From: Cupriavidus necator A5-1
GTDB lineage: Bacteria > Pseudomonadota > Gammaproteobacteria > Burkholderiales > Burkholderiaceae
Reading direction: 5' to 3'
NCBI RefSeq assembly: GCF_000744095.1
Contig: NZ_JQLI01000008.1
Span: 3,720,001 to 3,784,000 of the forward strand
Length of the DNA: 64,000 nucleotides
Shown: in pieces, positions 27,156 through 35,063 of the stretch
Layout: every line of letters begins with the position of its first letter
Numbering within the stretch: the first letter of the stretch is position 1
Translations under genes and position numbers: made by a program
The notes under the pieces: model-generated
What the model was told of the DNA's origin: nothing
Seen by the model: the letters and a program-made list of their open reading frames with translations, nothing else
Database searches by the model: none

Positions 27156-28405
27156 TCGTCGCGCTCGCCGGCTTCATACAGCGTTTCGCGGCCCATCCGG
27201 TCGAGGATCAGCTCGGCGGTCCAGGGCAGCATCAGCGCGCCGCAGCGCGAGTCGCGGTAGAGCCGCTCCAGCGGCAGGTCCTTGAGCATCGACTGGCCGC
27301 CGCAGGTGCGTATCGCCAGCCGCGCGATATCGTTGGCGCCTTCCATCACCGTGTAGTGCGCGGCGTACAGGCGCAGCCGCTCGTCCTTGGACGGGTTGGG
27401 CTTTGCCTCATGGATCGCGCGCCAGAAGAGCGAGCGCATCGATTCCAGCTGGATGCGCATCTGCGCCACCGCGATCTGCTTGGTCGGATACATGCGGCGC
27501 TTGACCGGCGGCTGGCCCGGCACCTCCCCGCGCAGGTACTGCACGGTGAAGTCGTACGCCGCCTGCGCCACGCCCAGGTAGGTCGGCGACAGCGTGAAGA
27601 ACATCGCCGGCCAGGTCTGCGCGGCGCGGTAGTAGACGCCGCGCGGCATCAGCTGCTCGTGGTCGGGCACGAACACGTCCTTGAGCAGCAGCGTGCGCGA
27701 GACCGTGCCGCGCATGCCCATCGGGTCCCATTCGCCGGTCACGGTCAGGCCGTCCGCCTTGCCCGGCACCGCGATATAGAGCGTGTCGCGCATGTCGGGA
27801 TGGTGGTCGCCGCGGTCTTCGGTGCAGAGGATACCGTAGTAGTCGGCGGCGCCCGACAGCGAGGCAAAGATCTTGCGCCCGTTCAGCACCCACCCGCCCT
27901 CGACCTTGCGTGCGGTGGTGCCGAACGGCGCCTTGCCCGCCGCGGCGGCCGAGCCTTCGGAGAACGGCTGCGCGTAGACCGCGCCGTCGCGCACCACGCG
28001 TGCGAAATGCAGCGCGCGCCGGGCCTCGTGTTCGGCGCGCTGCTCCGGGGTCATGTCGATGCCATCGGACAGCATGCCGGTCCACATGGTCGAGCAGATA
28101 TGCATGTTGTACGTGAGCGCGGTCGCGCCGCAGAAGCGCCCGATCTCCGCGCCCACCATGCAGTAGGTGGCAAAGTCCGCGCCTTCGCCGCCAAAGGCCT
28201 CCGGCACGCACAGCGCCAGCAGCCCGGCGTCGCGCAGGTCGTCATAGTTGGCGAACGGGAAGCTGGCCTCGCGGTCCCAGGTGGACGCGCGCGCCGCGAA
28301 GCGTTCGCGGCCGAGGCGGTTGGCCAGCGTCAGCAGGCGCGCCTGGCGCGGGGTGAAATCCGCCGTACCGACGGCGGGGATGAAGTCGAGCTGGCCGGAT
28401 GGCAT
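27152..28405 (-). CDS. Acyl-CoA dehydrogenase-fold flavoprotein, possible monooxygenase component
   Basis: The 417-aa protein has the acyl-CoA dehydrogenase fold: an N-terminal helical region ending in VPEAFGGEGADFATY, a middle beta domain with GGWVLNGRKIFASLSGAADYYG, and a C-terminal helical domain. At the position where most dehydrogenases have the catalytic YEGT glutamate it reads LPWT (393-396), with Pro394 replacing the glutamate. Some true dehydrogenases hold the base elsewhere, and flavin monooxygenases of this fold lack it. A flavin reductase is encoded divergently, so a two-component monooxygenase is possible. An 84-bp gap separates it from the upstream hydrolase. Confidence 0.8.
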   Translation of the reverse strand: MPSGQLDFIPAVGTADFTPRQARLLTLANRLGRERFAARASTWDREASFPFANYDDLRDAGLLALCVPEAFGGEGADFATYCMVGAEIGRFCGATALTYNMHICSTMWTGMLSDGIDMTPEQRAEHEARRALHFARVVRDGAVYAQPFSEGSAAAAGKAPFGTTARKVEGGWVLNGRKIFASLSGAADYYGILCTEDRGDHHPDMRDTLYIAVPGKADGLTVTGEWDPMGMRGTVSRTLLLKDVFVPDHEQLMPRGVYYRAAQTWPAMFFTLSPTYLGVAQAAYDFTVQYLRGEVPGQPPVKRRMYPTKQIAVAQMRIQLESMRSLFWRAIHEAKPNPSKDERLRLYAAHYTVMEGANDIARLAIRTCGGQSMLKDLPLERLYRDSRCGALMLPWTAELILDRMGRETLYEAGERDE

Positions 28406-28489
28406 GTCGCAGTCTCCTTTTGTGCCGGACGGGGGAGCGCGCGGCGTTGTTCTGGTGCAGCGGTGTTGATGCCAGACGTGCGGTGGGGC

Positions 28490-29311
28490 TCAGCGCACGG
28501 GGAAATGCCTGCGCAGGAAATCGAGCACGGCGTCGTTGAAGGCCGCCGGCTTTTCCATGCACGCCAGGTGGCCGACATCGGGCAGGCAGCGGTATTCGGC
28601 GCCCGGAATGCGCTGCGCCATGCGCTCCATCACTTCGGGTGAGGCATTGGTGTCGTGCTGCCCGGCCAGCGCCAACACCGGCACGGCGACGCGCGGCAGC
28701 GCGTCGCGCTGGTTGAAGCGCACCAGCGCGCCCAGCGCGGCGCGGTAGGTGGGCGCCGGCACCGCGGCCATCACCGAGGTGGCGAAGGCCACCGCATCCG
28801 GATCGGCAGCGGGCGCCACCATCGTGCGCACCAGCCCGGCGGCCATCTCCGCCATGGTCTTGCCCGCGTCCAGCGGCGCGGTGCGCGCGGCGATGAACTC
28901 GCGCTGCCACGGCCCGTCGCCTTTGCCGAAGGCGGGCGAGGTGCCGGACAGCACCATGCCGTCGACCAGCGCCGGGGTGGCGGCATAGGCCTGTTGCGCG
29001 ACCATTCCGCCCATGCTGTGGCCGAGCAGCACCACGCGGCGGCCCGCGTCGCGCTCGGCCTGCAGCAGCGGTGCCAGGGCGCGCGCCAGCCCGTCGAAGC
29101 CGTAGGGGTCGATCAGCGCGCTGTCGCCGTAGCCCGGCATGTCCCACGCCAGCGCGCGGTAGCCGGCCTGCGCCAGCGCTTCGCCCTGCGCGGGCCACGC
29201 GGCCTTGCCGCCGCCGATGCCGTGCAGCATCACCACCGCGACCGGGCCGTCGCCCCAGGCGAGCGTGGCGATGCCGCTGGCGCGGCGTTGCGTCGTCGGG
29301 ATCGCGCTCAT
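28490..29311 (-). CDS. Alpha/beta hydrolase, NicD-like
   Basis: The 273-aa protein is an alpha/beta hydrolase with an oxyanion HGIGGG motif (30-35), nucleophile elbow GHSMGG (Ser99), acid Asp220 in LAGQHD and base His248 in DVGHLACMEKP. Single-domain hydrolases next to NicX-type dioxygenases include NicD/PicE, which deformylate N-formylmaleamate. Context rather than a unique motif suggests a comparable amide or ester hydrolysis after ring opening. Its ATG overlaps the stop of the NicX-like gene by 4 bp, so the two enzymes are coupled. Confidence 0.85.
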   Translation of the reverse strand: MSAIPTTQRRASGIATLAWGDGPVAVVMLHGIGGGKAAWPAQGEALAQAGYRALAWDMPGYGDSALIDPYGFDGLARALAPLLQAERDAGRRVVLLGHSMGGMVAQQAYAATPALVDGMVLSGTSPAFGKGDGPWQREFIAARTAPLDAGKTMAEMAAGLVRTMVAPAADPDAVAFATSVMAAVPAPTYRAALGALVRFNQRDALPRVAVPVLALAGQHDTNASPEVMERMAQRIPGAEYRCLPDVGHLACMEKPAAFNDAVLDFLRRHFPVR

Positions 29312-30378
29312 GCCGCCACCTCCACCAGCGTGCCGGCGTCGACCTCGTTGCGGCCGTCGAGCGACACCGTGCAGTTGCGCAGCGGCAGATCGAAGTGGCC
29401 GAGCGTATGCCGCCCCGCCACCTCATTGGCGCCGGTCGAGAACAGGAAATTGCCGGCGAACGCGCGCAGCTCCGTGCCGTTGCAGTCGCGCTTGTCGTAG
29501 AACGTCATCGCATCCCAGCGCGCCAGCCGGTTCAGCCCCCAGCCCACGTGCGAGACCGCATACGCGTCGCGCGTGCCCTCGCGGTCGGCCCAGGCCTGGT
29601 AGTAGCCGCGCATCATGTCAGCGTCCACGCCCTGCCCCTCCACGCCGACGATGTAGTCGTCCTCGATATGGCAGACCACGGTATCGCGCAGGTAGGTCTT
29701 GAAGGTCAGGTTGACGTCGCCCGGCGCCAGCACCAGCGTGCCGTTGACCTGGCGGCTGGCGGGGAAGGCCAGGCACAGCCCGCCGGGCCAGTGCGAGACC
29801 TGTCCGGGCTTGTTGCAGTAGCCCCAGACGCCGCCCACGCGCGCATCGGCCAGGCCGATGCGCAGTTCCGTGCCGGCGGCCGAATGCACGCGCATCTCGC
29901 GCGCGCCGCGCAGGCGCTTCATCGCGGCGCGCACGGCGCCTTCCAGCGCCGGGTCGGGCTGGCAGCGTTCCAGGATCTCGGGGTGTTCGTTGCTGACCAT
30001 CAGCAGGCGCGGCACGACGCCGTCGGCGCCGCGCAGGATCTGCGGCAGTTCGGGCGCATGGAGCAGGCCCTCCACCGTGCAGTCCAGTACCAGCTGGCAG
30101 CGCGACAGCGCCGCGACCACCGGCGGCAGTTCCTGCAGGGCATCGCTGGCGCCGGTGGAGCGCACCGGCGCGGGCGCGCTGAGTGCCGGTGTCGGCACCT
30201 GGATGCGTACGGGGGTGGCGCCCAGCGACTGCACCGCCAGCTCGGCCAAGGCCACGTTGACAGGGCGGGATTGCGACTCCGTTACAATTCCAACAACTTC
30301 GCCGCCCTTGAGGGCACAGAGTTCGAGGGTGCGCCGGAACGCCGCCAGCCAGCGGTGTTCGATCTGCTCGATGAGCAT
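29308..30378 (-). CDS. NicX-like ring-cleaving dioxygenase (M29-like fold)
   Basis: The 356-aa protein resembles 2,5-dihydroxypyridine 5,6-dioxygenase NicX of nicotinate degradation, an Fe(II) extradiol-type enzyme built on an aminopeptidase M29-like fold. Shared segments include a HWPGG motif at 196-200, NGTLVLAPGDVNLTFK, a SHVGWGLN motif with His277, FAGNFLFSTGAN, and GHFDLPLRNC with His328 and Asp330. These correspond to the two-His/one-Asp set proposed as the iron site of NicX. The N-terminal half is divergent, so the substrate may differ from 2,5-dihydroxypyridine. It is the first gene of the operon; an AGGAGA site precedes the ATG. Confidence 0.82.
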   Translation of the reverse strand: MLIEQIEHRWLAAFRRTLELCALKGGEVVGIVTESQSRPVNVALAELAVQSLGATPVRIQVPTPALSAPAPVRSTGASDALQELPPVVAALSRCQLVLDCTVEGLLHAPELPQILRGADGVVPRLLMVSNEHPEILERCQPDPALEGAVRAAMKRLRGAREMRVHSAAGTELRIGLADARVGGVWGYCNKPGQVSHWPGGLCLAFPASRQVNGTLVLAPGDVNLTFKTYLRDTVVCHIEDDYIVGVEGQGVDADMMRGYYQAWADREGTRDAYAVSHVGWGLNRLARWDAMTFYDKRDCNGTELRAFAGNFLFSTGANEVAGRHTLGHFDLPLRNCTVSLDGRNEVDAGTLVEVAA

Positions 30379-30470
30379 GTCTTGTCTCCTGCTTGTTCTT
30401 GTATGGCGGCAGGGACCGCCTGGTTTTGTGCGCCACCCAGCGCCTGCCGCGCGGGCATTCGTCGCCGGAC

Positions 30471-30515
30471 TTGTACTCACTGTCCCTGGCGCGAATAATA
30501 TATATGAAATTTCAT
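30471..30515. promoter_or_regulatory. Divergent promoter region with palindromic operator
   Basis: On the plus strand a TTGTAC (30471-30476) and an AATAAT (30494-30499) are spaced by 17 bp. Just downstream is a perfect 12-bp palindrome, ATGAAATTTCAT (30504-30515), in an AT-rich patch that stands out in this GC-rich window. On the minus strand the same patch offers TATATT (30497-30502) as a -10 for the NicX-like operon. A MarR regulator is encoded in the plus-strand operon, so the palindrome is a good candidate for its site. Confidence 0.55.
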
Positions 30516-30534
30516 GAACTCCAGTGGAGCCCCC

Positions 30535-31092
30535 ATGGGCATGCCTGAGGCCCAGCCACGGATCACCAGCGCCGCCGCCCCCGACTTCGACACGCAGCAC
30601 TTCCGCCGCACCCTGTCGCAGTTCGCGACCGGGGTCACGGTGATCACCACGCGCGCCAGCGACCATTCCGTGGCCGCGGGCGCGCCGCCGTTCATCGGCA
30701 TTACCGCCAGCTCGTTCAACTCGGTATCGCTGGACCCGCCGCTGGTGCTGTGGAGCATGGCCACGCGCGCCAACAGCCTGCCGATGTTCCGCGACGGCAC
30801 CCACTACATCATCAACGTGCTGTCGGCCTCGCAGCTGGACCTGTGCCAGCGCTTCGCCACGCTCAAGGGCGACCGCTTCGCGGGCGTGGACTACCGGCTC
30901 TCGGCCACCGGCCTGCCGATCCTGTCCAGTGCGCTGGCGTGGTTCGAATGCCATAACCGCAGCCGCTACGACGAGGGCGACCACGTGATCTTCGTCGGCG
31001 AAGTGGAACGCTGCGGCGTGCTCGAATGCCCCGACGGCCCGCTGGTGTTCCAGGGCGGGCAGTTCTCCACCACCGTCCCGCTCGAGCCCTGA
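30535..31092 (+). CDS. Flavin reductase-like protein (HpaC-type)
   Basis: The 185-aa split-barrel protein carries the flavin reductase domain: FATGVTVITT, then GITASSFNSVSLDPPLVLWS, RFAGVDY and the DHVIFVGEVE strand. Such proteins use NAD(P)H to supply reduced flavin to a partner monooxygenase. I chose ATG 30535 because GGAG lies five bases upstream; the ATG at 30514 overlaps the palindrome, and 30541 is also possible. It is followed after 16 bp by the MarR gene and faces the NicX-like operon, whose acyl-CoA-dehydrogenase-fold protein is the obvious candidate partner. Confidence 0.87.
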   Translation: MGMPEAQPRITSAAAPDFDTQHFRRTLSQFATGVTVITTRASDHSVAAGAPPFIGITASSFNSVSLDPPLVLWSMATRANSLPMFRDGTHYIINVLSASQLDLCQRFATLKGDRFAGVDYRLSATGLPILSSALAWFECHNRSRYDEGDHVIFVGEVERCGVLECPDGPLVFQGGQFSTTVPLEP

Positions 31093-31108
31093 GCAGCCCC
31101 GGCCCATC

Positions 31109-31564
31109 ATGGCTGACCAGTCCGCGCAGGATGCCCTGCCCTTCGTCGACGGCTACCTGGCCTACCTGCTGGCCCGCGCCAGCCATCTGGTGTCGGGCGA
31201 ATTCCACCGCGAGGTGGAAGCCAGCGGCCTGTCAGTACCGGAGTGGCGCGTGCTGGCCACGCTTGCCGACCGCCCAGACTGCACCATCGGCATGCTCGCC
31301 GAGATCACGCTGACCAAGCAGCCGACGCTGACCAAGCTGGTCGACCGCATGGCCGCCGACGGGCTGGTCAAGCGCAGCACCGGCAAGGAAGACCGCCGCC
31401 AGGCGCTGATCTCGATCACGCCGCGCGGGCGCGCGCTGGCGCAGCCGCTGCTGGAACGCGCCGCCGAGCATGAACGTGCGGTGCTGGACGACTTCGGCCC
31501 GCAGCAGGGCGCGCTGCTCAAGGAAACGCTGCGCCAGCTGATTGCGCTGCATACCCAGCGCTAG
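31109..31564 (+). CDS. MarR-family transcriptional regulator
   Basis: The 151-aa regulator has the MarR winged-helix pattern: SVPEWRVLATLADRPDCTIG, the recognition segment TLTKQPTLTKLVDRM, and the wing KEDRRQALISITPRG. In nicotinate and picolinate clusters the NicR/PicR repressors are also MarR proteins, and ring acids are the inducers. Its place behind the flavin reductase, opposite the NicX-like operon, suggests it controls both from the shared promoter region. Its last 4 bp overlap the stop of the convergent Lrp-type gene. Confidence 0.9.
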   Translation: MADQSAQDALPFVDGYLAYLLARASHLVSGEFHREVEASGLSVPEWRVLATLADRPDCTIGMLAEITLTKQPTLTKLVDRMAADGLVKRSTGKEDRRQALISITPRGRALAQPLLERAAEHERAVLDDFGPQQGALLKETLRQLIALHTQR

Positions 31565-32046
31565 GCGTCCTCCGCGCCCGCCTTCAGGATCGCCAGCGGC
31601 GAACTGTCCACCTTGATCCGCTGCAGCACGATATTCGAGCGGATGTCCATCACGCCCTTGGTGCGGTACAGCCGGTTCACGATGAAGTCCGAGTAGTGCT
31701 TCAGGTTGCGCGCCTGCACGCGCAGGATGTAGTTGCTGTCGCCGGTGATGATGTACGCCGACAGCACTTCCGGCCACGACTGCACCGCGGCGATAAAAGT
31801 GTCGTGCCAGCCTTCGACATCATGGCGCATCGACACCTGCACGATCGCCTCCAGCTCCAGCCCGAGCTGCTCGGCATCGAACCAGGCGCGGTAGCCGCCG
31901 ATCACCCCCGACTCTTCCAGCAGGCGCACGCGCCGCAGGCATGCCGAAGGCGACAGCGCCACGCGGTCGGCCAGGTCCTGGTTGCTGATGCGGCCGTTCT
32001 CCTGCAGGCACGCAAGGATGCGTAAATCGGTGGGATCGAGGGTCAT
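31561..32046 (-). CDS. kynR: Lrp/AsnC-family regulator, KynR-like
   Basis: The 161-aa protein has an N-terminal AsnC helix-turn-helix (LRILACLQENGRISNQDLAD, then LSPSACLRRVRLLEESGVI) and a C-terminal RAM effector domain with ITGDSNYILRV. It is transcribed away from kynB, as in Pseudomonas aeruginosa and Burkholderia, where KynR senses kynurenine and activates the kyn genes. ATG 32046 gives the usual start. Two palindromes between it and kynB (32063-32092) are candidate binding sites, also for autoregulation. Confidence 0.85.
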   Translation of the reverse strand: MTLDPTDLRILACLQENGRISNQDLADRVALSPSACLRRVRLLEESGVIGGYRAWFDAEQLGLELEAIVQVSMRHDVEGWHDTFIAAVQSWPEVLSAYIITGDSNYILRVQARNLKHYSDFIVNRLYRTKGVMDIRSNIVLQRIKVDSSPLAILKAGAEDA

Positions 32047-32062
32047 TCGAATTTCCTTCGAT

Positions 32063-32092
32063 GAATCGGTGATTCTTCGCATTTTATGCGAA
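32063..32092. promoter_or_regulatory. Candidate KynR operator in the kynR-kynB intergenic region
   Basis: Two neighbouring inverted repeats are present: GAATC-GGT-GATTC (32063-32075) and a perfect TTCGCAT-TTT-ATGCGAA (32076-32092). They begin 17 bp upstream of the kynR start codon and lie some 50 bp upstream of a -10-like TATGAT (32145-32150) for kynB that has no good -35, as expected for an activated promoter. Confidence 0.6.
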
Positions 32093-32204
32093 AGATGACG
32101 CCGCCGACGGCCCATTTCGCAAGCCTCTTCCTGCCGATTTTGACTATGATTCCCGACATCGAGGCAGACAAGGACGGCGCTTTGCAAAGACGCCGCGCAC
32201 CCAG

Positions 32205-32855
32205 ATGACCGCCCCCAATCACGACCCGCGCCGGCTGTGGGACATCAGCCCGCCGCTCTCCCCCGCCACCCCGGTCTGGCCCGGCGACACGCCGTTCCGG
32301 CAGGAGCCCGCGTGGCAGATGGACGAGCACTGCCCGGTGAATGTCGGCCGCATCACGCTGTCGCCGCACACCGGCGCCCATGCCGACGCGCCGCTGCACT
32401 ACGCGGCCGACGGCGCGCCGATCGGCGCCGTGCCGCTGACGCCGTATCTCGGCACCTGCCGCGTGATCCACTGCATCGGCGCCTCGCCGGTGGTGGAGCC
32501 GCGCCATATCGAACACGCATTGGCCGACCTGCCGCCGCGCGTGCTGCTGCGCACCTACGCGCAGGCGCCGCTGGCGCAGTGGGACCCGGGCTTCTGCGCG
32601 GTCGCCGCCGACACCATCGCGCTGCTGGCCTCGCACGGCGTGCAGCTGGTCGGCATCGACACGCCCTCGCTCGACCCGCAGGAATCCAAGACCATGGATG
32701 CGCACAACGCCGTGCGCCGGCACGGCCTCGCCATCCTGGAAGGCATCGTGCTGGATGAGGTCGCCGAAGGCGACTACGAACTGATCGCGCTGCCGCTGCG
32801 CTTTGCCGGGCTCGACGCCAGCCCGGTACGCGCGGTGCTGCGCAGCCTGGCCTGA
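32205..32855 (+). CDS. kynB: Kynurenine formamidase (arylformamidase)
   Basis: The 216-aa cyclase-family metal hydrolase converts N-formyl-L-kynurenine to kynurenine and formate. The metal-binding motif lies in SPHTGAHADAPLHY, the family's HxxxHxDxPxH pattern, and an LWDISPPLSPATPVWPGDTPF start and DTPSLDPQESKTMDAHN segment are diagnostic of bacterial KynB. It is the first gene of kynB-kynU-kynA and would be under KynR control. Confidence 0.96.
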   Translation: MTAPNHDPRRLWDISPPLSPATPVWPGDTPFRQEPAWQMDEHCPVNVGRITLSPHTGAHADAPLHYAADGAPIGAVPLTPYLGTCRVIHCIGASPVVEPRHIEHALADLPPRVLLRTYAQAPLAQWDPGFCAVAADTIALLASHGVQLVGIDTPSLDPQESKTMDAHNAVRRHGLAILEGIVLDEVAEGDYELIALPLRFAGLDASPVRAVLRSLA

Positions 32856-32865
32856 ACAACAACCC

Positions 32866-34140
32866 ATGACAACGCATCACGACATGACGACAACTGACCG
32901 CGAGCAATGTATCCGGCTCGACCAGCAAGACCCGCTGCGCCCGCTGCGCGACCAGTTCGCACTGCCCGAGGGCGTGATCTACCTCGACGGTAACTCGCTC
33001 GGCGCCCGCCCGCGCGCCGCCGCCGCGCGCGCCGCCCAGGTGGTGGCCGAGGAATGGGGCGAAGGCCTGATCCGCAGCTGGAACACCGCCGGCTGGTTCG
33101 AACTGCCGCAGCGGCTGGGCAACAAGCTCGCCCCGCTGGTGAGTGCCGGACAGGATGAAGTGGTGGTCACCGACACCACCTCGATCAACCTGTTCAAGGT
33201 GCTGGCCGCGGCGTTGCGTGTGCAGCAGACGCGCGACCCGGCGCGCAAGGTGATCGTGTCCGAGGCCAGCAACTTCCCGACCGACCTGTATATCGCGCAG
33301 GGCCTGGCCGACCTGCTGCAGCAGGGCTATTCGCTGCGCCTGGTCAATTCACCGGCCGAGCTCAATGCCGCCGTCGGCGCCGACACCGCCGTGCTGATGC
33401 TCACGCACGTCAACTACAAGACTGGCGAGATGCTCGACATGGCCTCGCTGACCGAGCTCGCCCACGCACGCGGCGCGCTGACGGTGTGGGACCTGTGCCA
33501 CTCCGCCGGCGCGGTGCCGGTCAACCTGAAGGCGGCCGGCGCCGACTACGCCATCGGCTGCACCTACAAATACCTGAACGGCGGCCCGGGTTCGCCCGCC
33601 TTCGTCTGGGTCGCGCCGGCGCTGCGCGATGCCTTCTGGCAGCCGCTGTCGGGCTGGTGGGGCCATGCCGCGCCGTTCGCGATGGAGCCGCAATACCGCC
33701 CGGTCGACGGCGTGCGCCGCTTCCTGTGCGGCACGCAGCCGGTGACTTCGCTGGCGATGGTCGAGTGCGGGCTGGACATCTTCGCCCAGACCAATATGCA
33801 GGTGCTGCGCGCCAAGTCCCTGCTGCTGACCGACTTGTTCATCGAACTGGTGGAGGCGCGCTGCGGCCACCACCCGCTGACCTTGATCACGCCGCGCGAG
33901 CATGCGCGCCGCGGCAGCCAGGTCAGCCTGGAGCATCCGGAAGGCTATGCGCTGGTGCAGGCCCTGATCGAGCGTGGCGTGATCGGCGATTACCGCGAGC
34001 CGCGCATCGCCCGCTTCGGCTTCACGCCGCTGTACACCAGCTTCACCGATGTATGGGATGCTGTGGAAATCCTGCGCGATGTGCTGGACAGCGGCGCCTA
34101 TCGCGACGCGCGCTTCCAGACGCGCGGCCAGGTGACCTGA
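32866..34140 (+). CDS. kynU: Kynureninase
   Basis: The 424-aa PLP enzyme cleaves kynurenine to anthranilate and alanine. The PLP lysine is in GCTYKYLNGGPGSPAF, and VIYLDGNSLGARP near the N-terminus and SEASNFPTDLYIAQG are typical KynU segments. ATG 32866 is 10 bp after the kynB stop; an in-frame ATG at 32884 is an alternative. Anthranilate produced here could feed downstream aromatic degradation elsewhere; no anthranilate dioxygenase is in the window. Confidence 0.96.
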   Translation: MTTHHDMTTTDREQCIRLDQQDPLRPLRDQFALPEGVIYLDGNSLGARPRAAAARAAQVVAEEWGEGLIRSWNTAGWFELPQRLGNKLAPLVSAGQDEVVVTDTTSINLFKVLAAALRVQQTRDPARKVIVSEASNFPTDLYIAQGLADLLQQGYSLRLVNSPAELNAAVGADTAVLMLTHVNYKTGEMLDMASLTELAHARGALTVWDLCHSAGAVPVNLKAAGADYAIGCTYKYLNGGPGSPAFVWVAPALRDAFWQPLSGWWGHAAPFAMEPQYRPVDGVRRFLCGTQPVTSLAMVECGLDIFAQTNMQVLRAKSLLLTDLFIELVEARCGHHPLTLITPREHARRGSQVSLEHPEGYALVQALIERGVIGDYREPRIARFGFTPLYTSFTDVWDAVEILRDVLDSGAYRDARFQTRGQVT

Positions 34141-34153
34141 TCGGGAGCGCATC

Positions 34154-35038
34154 ATGAGTGAATTCAAGGGATGCCCCTTCTCCGGAACTGCCAGCGAGGC
34201 TGGCACGACAGCACAGGGCGATGGCTGGCACGGCGCGCAAATGGATTTCGCCAGGGAGATGAGCTACGGCGACTATCTCGGCCTGGACCAGATCCTGAAT
34301 GCGCAGCACCCACTGTCGCCGGATCACAACGAGATGCTGTTTATCGTGCAGCACCAGACCACCGAGTTGTGGATGAAGCTGATGCTGCACGAGCTGCGCG
34401 CGGCGCGCGAGTCGGTCAAGGCCGACAGCCTGCCGCCGGCGTTCAAGATGCTGACGCGGGTGTCGCGGATCATGGACCAGCTGGTGCAGGCGTGGAACGT
34501 GCTGGCGACGATGACACCGCCGGAATATTCCGCGATGCGCCCTTACCTGGGGATGTCGTCGGGCTTCCAGTCGTTCCAGTATCGCGAGATTGAGTTCATT
34601 CTCGGCAACAAGAACGCGGCCATGCTGAAGCCGCACGCGCACCGGCCAGAGCATCTTGCGTTGGTGGAGACCGCGCTGAAGACGCCGTCGCTTTATGACG
34701 AGGCGATCCGGCTGATGGCGCGGCGTGGTTTTGCGGTCGATGCCGATTGCGTGGAGCGCGACTGGACGCAGCCGACTGCGTACAACGCCTCAGTCGAGGC
34801 GGCGTGGCTGGAGGTCTATCGCGATCCGACGGCGCACTGGGAGCTGTACGAGCTGGGCGAGAAGTTCGTTGACCTGGAGGATTCGTTCCGTCAATGGCGC
34901 TTCCGCCATGTGACCACGGTCGAACGCGTGATCGGCTTCAAGCGTGGCACCGGCGGCACCGAGGGTGTCAGCTATCTTCGCAAGATGCTGGATGTGGTGC
35001 TGTTCCCGGAGCTGTGGAAGCTGCGCACGGACCTGTAA
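34154..35038 (+). CDS. kynA: Tryptophan 2,3-dioxygenase
   Basis: The 294-aa haem enzyme opens the indole ring of L-tryptophan to N-formylkynurenine, the first step of the pathway. The N-terminal MSYGDYLGLDQIL and FIVQHQTTELWMKLMLHEL segments (substrate-binding His) and the C-terminal HVTTVERVIGFKRGTGGTEG loop (haem-ligand His) are all present. A GGGAGC site stands before the ATG, 13 bp after kynU. The first pathway enzyme is encoded last in this operon. Confidence 0.97.
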   Translation: MSEFKGCPFSGTASEAGTTAQGDGWHGAQMDFAREMSYGDYLGLDQILNAQHPLSPDHNEMLFIVQHQTTELWMKLMLHELRAARESVKADSLPPAFKMLTRVSRIMDQLVQAWNVLATMTPPEYSAMRPYLGMSSGFQSFQYREIEFILGNKNAAMLKPHAHRPEHLALVETALKTPSLYDEAIRLMARRGFAVDADCVERDWTQPTAYNASVEAAWLEVYRDPTAHWELYELGEKFVDLEDSFRQWRFRHVTTVERVIGFKRGTGGTEGVSYLRKMLDVVLFPELWKLRTDL

Positions 35039-35063
35039 CGCCTGCGCACGTCGGACCTGGCTG

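Noticed and set aside
27152..29311. An anthranilate-CoA pathway starting from the neighbouring kynureninase product
   Set aside because: A ligase and a flavoprotein would fit loosely, but the NicX-like and NicD-like enzymes point to a heteroaromatic ring, and no 2-aminobenzoyl-CoA monooxygenase/reductase fusion is present.
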